The notes under the pieces are model-generated. The model was not told where the DNA came from. It made no database searches and worked only from the letters and a program-made list of their open reading frames with translations. From assembly GCF_021347895.1 (NCBI RefSeq), contig NC_067121.1, forward strand, positions 16,503,962-16,567,961: a stretch of 64,000 nucleotides of DNA, in the 5' to 3' direction. Shown here piece by piece: positions 57,201 to 64,000 of this stretch; within the stretch, counting starts at the first letter, position 1; each line of letters begins with the position of its first letter. The stretch is from Acanthochromis polyacanthus (taxonomy: Eukaryota > Chordata > Actinopteri > Pomacentridae). The position numbers were made by a program, and so were the translations under genes.

Positions 57201-60200
57201 ATATAAAATTTTAATTTTTTGTCAAGAATCAACAACAATTGGGACACAATCGTGAAGTGGAACGAAATTTATTGGATATTTTATACTTTTTTAACAAATA
57301 AAAAACTGCAAAGTGGGGCGTGCAATATTATTCGGCCCCTTTACTTTCAGTGCAGCAAACTCACTCCAGAAGTTCAGTGAGGATCTCTGAATGATCCAAT
57401 GTTTTCCTAAATGACTGATGATGATAAATAGAATCCACCTGTGTGTAATCAAGTCTCCGTATAAATGCACCTGCTCTGTGATAGTCTCAGGGTTCTGTTT
57501 AAAGTGCAGAGAGCATCATGAAGACCAAGGAACACACCAGGCAGGTCCGAGATACTGTTGTGGAGAAGTTTAAAGCCGGATTTGGATACAAAAAGATTTC
57601 CCAAGCTTTAAACATCTCAAGGAGCACTGTGCAAGCAATCATATTGAAATGGAACGAGTATCAGACCACTGCAAATCTACCAAGACCCGGCCGTCCCTCT
57701 AAACTTTCACCTCGAACAAGGAGAAGACTGATCAGAGATGCAGCCAAGAGGTCCATGATCACTCTGGATGAACTGCAGAGATCTACAGCTGAGGTGGGAG
57801 AGTCTGTCCATAGGACAACAATCAGTCGTACACTGCACAAATCTGGCCTTTATGGAAGAGTGGCAAGAAGAAAGCCATTTCTCAAAGATATCCATAAAAA
57901 GTCTCCTTTAAAGTTTGCCACAAGCCACCTGGGAGACACACCAAACATGTGGAAGAAGGTGCTCTGGTCAGATGAAACCAAAATGGAACTTTTTGGCCAC
58001 AATGCAAAACGATATGTTTGGCGTAAAAGCAACACAGCTCATCACCCTGAACACACCATCCCCACTGTCAAACATGGTGGTGGCAGCCTCATGGTTTGGG
58101 CCTGCTTTTCTTCAGCAGGGACAGGGAAGATGGTTAAAATTGGTGGGAAGATGAATGGAGCCAAATACAGGACCATTCTGGAAGAAAACCTGTTGGAGTC
58201 TGCAAAAGACCTGAGACTGGGACGGAGATTTATCTTCCAACAGGACAATGATCCAAAACATAAAGCCAAATCTACAATGGAATGGTTCACAAATAAACGT
58301 ATCCAGGTGTTAGAATGGCCAAGTCAAAGTCCAGACCTGAATCCAATCGAGAATCTGTGGGCAGAGCTGAAGACTGCTGTTCACAAACGCTCTCCATCCA
58401 ACCTCACTGAGCTCGAGCTGTTTTGCAAGGAAGAATTGGCAAGAATTTCCGTCTCTCGATGTGCAAAACTGATAGACATACCCCAAGCGACAGGCAGCTG
58501 TAATTGCAGCAAAAGGTGGCGCTACAAAGTATTAATGCAAGGGGGCCAAATAATATTGCACGCCCCACTTTTCAGGTTTTTATTTGTTAAAAAAGTATAA
58601 AATATCCAATAAATTTCCTTCCACTTCAGTGCATTTTTACGGAGACTCGATTACACACCGGTGGATTCTATTTATCATCCTCAGTCATTTAGGACAACAT
58701 TGGATCATTCAGAGATCCTCACTGAACTTCTGGAGTGAGTTTGCTGCACTGAAAGTAAAGGGGCCGAATAATATTGCACACCCCACTTTGCAGTTTTTTA
58801 TTTGTTAAAAAAGTATAAAATATCCAATAAATTTTATTCCACTTCACGATTGTGTCCCAGTTGTTGTTGATTCTTGACAAAAAATTAAAATTTTATATCT
58901 TTATGTTTGAAGCCTGAAATGTGGCGAAAGGTTGAAAAGTTCAAGGGGGCCGAATACTTTCACAAGGCACTGTATGTTGAGACCTAAAGTAGAAATTATA
59001 CAGAATGAATGGACTTGCTCTTATATAGCGCTTTACTACTCATCAGAGTACTCAATGCGCTTACACAACAATTGCTTCCATTCACCCATACGCTCACACA
59101 TTCTCACTCTGGTGGGGATGGAAGCATGGCTGCCAATCCTCGCCTACGGCCCCTCCGACCACCACCAACATTCACACAGAAAGCGCAAGGTTGATAAAAT
59201 GTTGAGTCAATGTTTGCTTTTCAACCATAAATCACACTTTACCCAGATAGCAAAAGATGTTAAATCAATGTTGAATTAGGGTTAAGAAGGTTGAATTGTG
59301 GTTACGGTTGAAGACTGATGGTTGGATCAACGTTGATTCAACAACATTTTGTCAACATTGAAGTTTGTGTTTAAAAGATACCATTGAATCTACATTGTAT
59401 TTTGGTTTAATTAAAATGTTTGACAGGTCAATGTTTAATTAATGTTGAATCTATGTTTGCAAACATGTAATCTATGTAAGCAAACGTTGACTCAACATTT
59501 TATCAACCTTGCGTTTTCTGTCTAATTTCTACTTTAGGTCTCAACATAGATTCAACATTGATTCACCTATATTTTGCTATCTGGGGCAGCAGCTGACACA
59601 AAACATGGGGAAGTTTGTGAGACCAGGACTTTTTTTTTTTTTTTAACTTTTTCTCCTGGCATGGAAATATTGCTAAAATCACAGCACAGCCGTTTTTAAC
59701 TTCATTGCATGGTGAGTTTGTGAGGCACAGTTCTAGATAAAAAAATCCGTAGTTTAGCAGTAGTTTGAGTGACAACTCGGAAATGACTCTGAAGTGACTG
59801 CCCTTTAACATAGTGTTACCCAGCTGTGTCTCAAATACTATACAGGTTCCATTGTTTAACAACAGAAACAGAATAATGTGTAAACGGCATTAATAAGAAT
59901 TCATGTGTATTAAAATTCCATTTATATGAGCACACAGAGCAGGAGAGACATAAAAAGATATAAAGAACTGACAAGGCTGTGTTTAGATTTTTGAAGTACC
60001 GCAGGCAACAATGACAACCTCGTATCCCAGTCAGTCCTTGTTTATTTGTTTCAAATTGCCCTTAAAATTTTGAATGTCCCACAGCTTTACAGTTTGAATA
60101 GAGCTCTGAACATTAGGCACATGATCAAACCTAATGCCAACACTAAGCATTTTTCTATTGCAGGGGTGACATTGTGTCAATAATAAAACTAATCCACTGG

Positions 60201-62362
60201 GTGTTTAGTTTCTCAGATGCTGATTGTGCATGAAGACGATTGTGTTCATTCTTACTGCCAACAGCAGAACATTTGGTGTGCTTTATTTATGGGTGAGAAA
60301 TTTTAGAGTTAGTAGAAGTCGCTGTAGAATGTCAATAAACCCAGTGGAATGTGAGGCAACTGCTCATGTGAGGGAGCAGGATTATACAAAGTTTTAAGTA
60401 GATGCCTGTTGGTTCCTCAATTGATATTGTACCATTCAAAGGTTTGAGGTCACTTAGAAATGTCCCCCAATTCTAACTAAGGTTTACATGTTGACATGAA
60501 TACTATGTACAACGCATTGAATTTCTCTTCGGGGATGAATAAAATGATTCTATTCTATTCTATTCTATTCTATTCTATTCTATTCTATTCTATTCTATAA
60601 AATGGTAATAACAGTAATTGTGACATTAACATTCCAAGCATATGCCTCTCTTTGACACACTCTCTGTGTCTCTTCTCTCTCTCTCTGAGCCATTTAACAT
60701 GATTTCACACAGCTTTGTTTCACCAGGTCATGGACACTCTATCCAAGCTCTCTAACACAGCAATTGCTCAGCAAGGAGGATTCAAGTAAGTCCCTTAGTT
60801 TAAAAGAAAAAAAATGTGCTGTTGTTGTTTTTTCTACAAAATGTCATTTTGATTGAAAAATGCCCCCCAAGCCCTCTGTACCTGCATCTTCCTTTTCCCT
60901 TCACTTTACCTCCTCCTCTTCCTCCCCTTACCAACACTGCAGCCACACTTTGAGCCACATCTCACTTGCTACTGTCCAGCTGTGAAATTTATGAGCAATG
61001 AGAAATTTTTTTTTTAAATGAAGATTTTCTTCTTAAACAATCTATTTATTTCAATTTAAAAAAAAAAAAGATAAGAATACCGTATACAAAACACAACCAT
61101 AAACAACAGCAAAATCACATTGGGCATGACAAAGTAAAACATATCAAGCAACGATAGCAAAGAAACAAGGAATGAATAATTTTAATTTAACTTTCTTTTT
61201 AATTATGAATTCATCTTTGTTCATTTTAGGCATCCACTACACATGAGAATCGAGCAGTTGCAGATCTCTCTTGATAAAATAAGGCACATGTATTTTGAAA
61301 ACCTAATAGCTAGTTTTTAAACTGCATTTGTAAATTTGTCCAAATTAATTATGATCAGTTTGCACCTTTTTATGATATACAGAAACATACTAGACTGTTC
61401 TGCATTTCTGAATACATTTTGATACTTCAAAAAGTAATTTCTTGCTCTTTGTCGCTCCAACAGCAGTTTTTTTCACAGCATTTTTTTCTGTTAAACACTG
61501 AACCTCACACTGCTTTGCTGTCATTTCCAGGCCATTTCCAACAGAGGAGAGCCTTAACGACGAGGACATTTACAACAATCTGGAAGACTTGATTGAGTAT
61601 GTATGAGGCCTCTGTGGGCCCATTACTGGTGTTGATAAAATGTGATCATTTCGCTCAGTAGCATAACCTACTCTGCTTATCATCTTTGCTCTCCAGGGGT
61701 CCTGACACCCACATGTTTTGGTAAAAGGCTTGGTTCAGTTTTTCTGTTACTGTCAGAGGAAGCAAATGAGTAATTCTGCATGTTTTTGTTGAGTGCTTGC
61801 ATACCGCCCACATCAAGATTCTGGAAAGGTGCTGTTGACGGTTGGATTGATAGATAAGGGAGAAATAGAGTCATTAAATATACATAGAACAGATACAATA
61901 TTTGCATTGTTTTCATGATACGTGAGGGTTTCATTTCATGATTTCTTTGAATGGTGCATCATGCCTCTTACCTTGGAAGTAATCCATTCTCTAATATGTG
62001 TGAGCAGTAAGGACTAGTTATGATGAGATAATGAATATATGACAAAGAGTAGTCAATAGATTTTTTCCCCTTTCCTTTATATTTGTATTCTCTTTCTATA
62101 ATATAATATCTACAACTATGTGGATTTCTTGCTGTTACATGTTGCTGCTAATTCATAGTAAATGGCAGTCATGGTGACTGTGAATGGATAATTAGCAGAT
62201 TTTAGAGATGTTAATATGTGTGTGTATGTGTGTGTGCGCGCTAGTGAAAGTGTTCCTGAGGATGAAGATGACTTATATGCAGCGGTCTATGGGCTGGAAG
62301 AAGACTACGCAGGTGGAGAGATTTACGAAGACCTCATGAGGACTGAACAGCATCCCCCACTG
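44956..62362 (+). CDS. vav3: VAV3 guanine-nucleotide exchange factor, 5' part (five coding exons, 188 codons)
   Basis: Exons: 44956-45159, 48499-48615, 60727-60785, 61531-61596, 62245-62362 (the last end is tentative). All phases agree. VAV3 is a Rho/Rac exchange factor acting below receptor tyrosine kinases at the plasma membrane. The visible part is the calponin-homology domain (about residues 1-120; [50 protein letters not shown]) and the acidic regulatory segment. Its tyrosines fall at 141 (DEDIYNNL), 160 (DDLYAAVYG) and 176 (GGEIYEDLM), matching the autoinhibitory tyrosines of vertebrate VAV proteins. [13 protein letters not shown] and [14 protein letters not shown] sequence favour VAV3 over VAV1/VAV2. 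The DH, PH, C1, SH2 and SH3 domains lie right of the window. Val replaces Gly in the usual DVRDFGK. Intron 2 is about 12 kb and rich in repeats. Which teleost paralogue (a or b) is unknown. Confidence 0.93.
45160..48498. other. VAV3 intron 1
   Basis: Apart from a short (TTG)n/(TTTG)n tract at about 47162-47200, I see no recognisable repeat, RNA or coding sequence. Confidence 0.5.
49215..49577. mobile_element. Family M MITE in VAV3 intron 2 (363 bp)
   Basis: The left end CACTACTGTTCAACATTTTG and the right end CTTTTGAACGAAAGTG have TA at 49213-49214 and 49578-49579. Internal landmarks are shared with 21874-22242. Confidence 0.87.
49775..49871 (+). repeat. (ATTCT)n array behind an AATAAAG tail
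   Basis: GCTATGACAATAAAGCTTTC is followed by about 15 ATTCT units with one G substitution. This is likely the 3' tail of a non-LTR retrotransposon or SINE. Confidence 0.75.
50918..51295. mobile_element. Palindromic MITE flanked by (GT)n tracts
   Basis: (GT)n occurs at 50918-50945 and 51223-51295. Between them TATACCGGTGGGGACTT (about 50958-50974) is the inverse of AAGTCCCCACCGGTATA (51194-51210). The core includes repeated TTAGGG-like units at 51110-51170. It is a TIR element or minisatellite-derived repeat without coding capacity. Confidence 0.65.
52190..55470. other. VAV3 intron 2, central part
   Basis: A/T-rich sequence; no family-recognisable coding, RNA or repeat sequence noted. Confidence 0.4.
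55515..56236. repeat. Two tandem copies of a dispersed repeat (about 410-bp spacing)
   Basis: AAAGCACTCAGAGAACACAG (55519) and AAAGCACTCAGAGGGTGTAG (55923) each lead into ACTCC(G/A)CCAAGGCTGCT, TTGGTCCTTGTGTC, TGAAAATTT(T/C)ATCCAAATC and TTTTTGAGTAATGTTGCT, followed by CAGACAAAC and CATAACTC. The second copy is shortened in its middle. No protein. Confidence 0.75.
57127..58972 (+). mobile_element. Tc1 transposon, family B copy 2 (1846 bp)
   Basis: The ends CAGTGCCTTGCGAAAGTATT and CTTTCACAAGGCACTG have TA at 57125-57126 and 58973-58974. Terminal inverted repeats are about 300 bp. The left inner repeat (57341-57470, CAGTGCAGCAAACTCACTCC) recurs inverted at 58622-58745. The fragment GGTTTTTATTTGTTAAAAAA occurs twice on the right side (58575 and 58793), a local duplication. 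Confidence 0.92.
57518..58600 (+). CDS. Tc1-family transposase, 360-aa frame with frameshifted C-terminus
   Basis: Met1 begins [20 protein letters not shown], the standard N-terminus. The paired-like helix-turn-helix is at about 10-50, the basic PRPGRPSK linker at 55-62, and the DD34E triad is Asp152 ([11 protein letters not shown]), Asp243 ([12 protein letters not shown]) and Glu278 ([11 protein letters not shown]). After KLID (residue 320) the reading frame departs from the family: the normal tail ([16 protein letters not shown]) is still present one frame away, ending TAA at about 58534. Two bases are missing there relative to related Tc1 genes. The result is a 40-residue unrelated tail running into the inverted repeat. 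The core is intact, so activity is possible but uncertain. Confidence 0.88.
   Translation: MKTKEHTRQVRDTVVEKFKAGFGYKKISQALNISRSTVQAIILKWNEYQTTANLPRPGRPSKLSPRTRRRLIRDAAKRSMITLDELQRSTAEVGESVHRTTISRTLHKSGLYGRVARRKPFLKDIHKKSPLKFATSHLGDTPNMWKKVLWSDETKMELFGHNAKRYVWRKSNTAHHPEHTIPTVKHGGGSLMVWACFSSAGTGKMVKIGGKMNGAKYRTILEENLLESAKDLRLGRRFIFQQDNDPKHKAKSTMEWFTNKRIQVLEWPSQSPDLNPIENLWAELKTAVHKRSPSNLTELELFCKEELARISVSRCAKLIDIPQATGSCNCSKRWRYKVLMQGGQIILHAPLFRFLFVKKV
59009..59180 (+). repeat. Decayed dispersed repeat inside the palindromic element
   Basis: CTTATATAGCGCTTTACTAC, then CACATTCTCACTCTGG, GGCTGCCAATCCTCG and CCGACCACCACCAACATTCA are landmarks of a common fish interspersed repeat. No duplication was resolved. 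Confidence 0.55.
60430..60467. repeat. One end of a family M MITE
   Basis: TACCATTCAAAGGTTTGAGG, then TCACTTAGAAATGTCCC match only the terminus of the family; the rest is lost. Confidence 0.65.
60530..60598 (+). repeat. (ATTCT)n array behind a GGGGATGAATAAA tail
   Basis: TTCGGGGATGAATAAAATG is followed by about ten ATTCT units. It has the same organisation as 49775-49871, suggesting a retrotransposon 3' tail. Confidence 0.75.
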
Positions 62363-62917
62363 GTACTGCACACCCCACACACAAATTTATATCTTCAACT
62401 GGTACTGAATACTTCATGGAATACAAGATTTTTAACTATAATCCACAATTTTACCACAACTTATCACTTGGTACAACACTGGTACAACTCAGAATAATAA
62501 TAAATACTGGAACTCTTTATTTAACTTCTTCAACCCTGGATGTCCCTGTTCTGGGGGACAGGCCATATCTATTTTTAAAAGGCAACTTTTTCAAAGTCTG
62601 CCAAGAATGACACATTCACTGAATAGACTGCCAGGTACTATTATGACAAAATAGATGTAGCACTTGTGCTTCATTTGTGTTGCATCACATTTGGTTCAGC
62701 TCTAGTTGGAAATAATAGAACTGGTTCAAAAGCGTCTGTTTCACGGACTCCTCACCATAAAGAGCATCATTAGTACCTCTGTATATCAATAGTATCTCTG
62801 ATCTAAAGTTCTTCATTTTGATCTCACAGTTTGGAATCTGTTACTGACAAATTTTGAAGAAGTTTCTCCGATAACAATTCAATGTAGAAGTACTCCTGTT
62901 TTGTTTTTTACAATTAA

Positions 62918-63210
62918 TTCCATTCAATTCAGTTTTATTTGTATAGCACTAATTCATACATATGCCATCTAAAGGTACTTTACATTGTAATGAAAAGGCT
63001 TTTTCAGAGATTTTGCATCCTTATTTTCTGTTTGAGCAGCTCTTTGGTGACAGTGGGAAGAAGTAACTTTTCTTTACCAGGAAGAAACTTACAGCAAAAC
63101 CAGGCTCAGGGAAGGCAGCCGTCTGCCTCGACCAGCTGAGTGAGAATAAATGGGAGAAACAAAAAGTCAGCAGAGAGAAACAGACAAATGCAGAGGAGCA
63201 CAATAAACAC
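62918..63210 (+). repeat. Dispersed fish repeat fragment in VAV3 intron 5
   Basis: CAATTCAGTTTTATTTGTAT, then CCATCTAAAGGTACTTTACA, AACTTACAGCAAAACCAGGC and TCTGCCTCGACCAGCTGAGT are the ordered landmarks of a very common teleost interspersed repeat of uncertain class. Confidence 0.6.
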
Positions 63211-63216
63211 TGAGGA

Positions 63217-63340
63217 GGTTGGTGGAGTCTATCCCAGCTGACTTAGGGTGAAGACAGGGAACACCCTGGACAGGTCACCAGTCTATCACAGGACGACATA
63301 TAGAGAGAAACAATCACACTCACACCTACAGACAAATTTT
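63217..63340 (-). repeat. Fragment of the (ATGG)n-tailed retrotransposon family
   Basis: GGAGTCTATCCCAGCTGACT, then GGGAACACCCTGGACAGGTC and AATCACACTCACACCTACA match 39330-39455 without its ends. Confidence 0.7.
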
Positions 63341-63546
63341 TTTTTATGAGTATTTTTCCACAGACAGCAGGACATATTTAATTTCTGCATCACTGCAAAT
63401 ACAATAGTCCCATAACAGTTCAGCTCTCTGTTCTTTTACAGTATGAACACAACAAACAAACAAACAAAAAGAAAAGAAAAAAAGTGCCTACAAACATAAC
63501 AATTGACACTGACCTCTGCTCATACAGAAAAGCTATATATACACAA

Positions 63547-64000
63547 TTACACAGACATGTTCTCTATATAGTTCAGAAAAGGCCCCCAAATCTGGTTGAA
63601 GAGTTCTTCTTTCCCCCTAACACTGAAAGTAACTCGTTCGTAAAGGGCAATTTTTGTCAGTAGCTCAGTCCATTCCTTAAATGAGCAAGACGTGGATGAT
63701 TTCCAATGTCTCAGAATAATGCGACATCCTGATATAGTTGCCAAACGTACCCATAACTTGTGTCTTTTAGTTATAGTGATGTTTTCTGGCAGCAGACCAA
63801 AGATACATAAATCTGGTGACATAGCGAAATCACTTTGAAGAATAGAACTTAAGAGATTCACAATCCCATTCCAGAGATCAACATTTTTTTCAGTCATACA
63901 ACATATGAATCAAAGTCCCAGTTTCTTTCTGACATTTCCAGCAAGTATCATTGTACATTAGTTTCAGTTTGGCTAGTTTACTCAGGGTCCAATACTTTCT
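63547..64000 (-). pseudogene. L1-type LINE ORF2, C-terminal fragment running off the window
   Basis: The frame 63897-63547 (116 aa) includes ILRHWKSSTSCSFKEWTELL and IWGPFLNYIENM, the usual order of the L1 ORF2 C-terminal domain (K.W....F..W...L...A and W.PF..YI). Just upstream on the minus strand (63898-63990), in another frame, are YWTLSKLAKLK and CWKCQKETGTLIHMLY, resembling the C-x2-C...H zinc-knuckle region. A stop or frameshift separates the two pieces, so the copy is dead. The reverse-transcriptase core lies right of the window. A/T-rich sequence to about 63345 is probably its 3' UTR. Confidence 0.75.

Larger units (their letters stand above)
57086..59588. mobile_element. Palindromic TIR element with CCCCAGATAGCAAAAT ends, split by Tc1 family B
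   Basis: The left end GCCCCAGATAGCAAAATGTG continues GAATCAATGTTGAATC and, after the Tc1 insertion, TGTTGAGACCTAAAGTAGAAATTA. The right end (59520-59588) is the inverse: TAATTTCTACTTTAGGTCTC...GATTCACC...ATTTTGCTATCTGGGGC. TIRs are about 70 bp. The interior is full of TCAACATTG/CAATGTTGA motifs and contains a decayed repeat at 59009-59180. No transposase. Confidence 0.75.

Noticed and set aside
57850..58290. Minus-strand frames across Tc1 family B copy 2
   Set aside because: Antisense of the transposase, with equivalents at 38263-38846.

Overview
This window is vertebrate nuclear DNA, almost certainly from a teleost (probably percomorph) fish. The genes have GT-AG introns, and introns and spacers are packed with Tc1/mariner, hAT and MITE elements of types familiar from fish genomes. 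I reassembled gene models by hand from reading frames, splice consensus and remembered vertebrate orthologues. No alignment was run.

Layout. (1) 1-2024 (+): the last three coding exons of a YIPF1-like Golgi membrane protein, with a long transposon-riddled 3' region. (2) 5676-6437 (+): a single-exon coiled-coil protein I do not recognise. (3) 6961-18293 (+): NDC1/TMEM48, the transmembrane nucleoporin, in 18 coding exons. One base is missing at the end of exon 6, which puts a stop codon at the exon 6/7 junction. (4) 25927-34663 (-): DCAF8, the CUL4-DDB1 substrate receptor, 12 coding exons that sum to an uninterrupted 611-codon frame, with a roughly 3.2 kb 3' UTR and a probable non-coding first exon near 35.2 kb. 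(5) 44956-window end (+): VAV3, the first five coding exons (CH domain and acidic tyrosine motif), with the rest outside the window. YIPF1 and NDC1 are also neighbours on human 1p32, which supports both calls. NDC1 and DCAF8 converge; DCAF8 and VAV3 diverge. The products act in different processes (Golgi traffic, nuclear pore, ubiquitin ligation, Rho-GEF signalling), and I see no functional cluster.

The mobile DNA is the most striking part. There are two nearly identical, intact Tc1 elements (19873-21500 and 40188-41823) in inverted orientation enclosing DCAF8. A second Tc1 family (37802-39225 and 57127-58972) has two copies sharing the same C-terminal frameshift. A MITE family is present in at least six places. 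Several elements are nested inside one another with readable target-site duplications: 2151-3540, 10590-13130, 26301-28882, 30871-31727, 39963-43763 and 57086-59588. One nested element carries a RecQ-type helicase fragment behind its terminal repeats. Another is a hAT remnant with a BED zinc finger. An L1-type ORF2 fragment runs off the right edge.

I found no rRNA, tRNA, CRISPR array or prokaryotic-type system. Exon ends come from splice consensus and phase arithmetic; UTR ends and promoters are only approximate.
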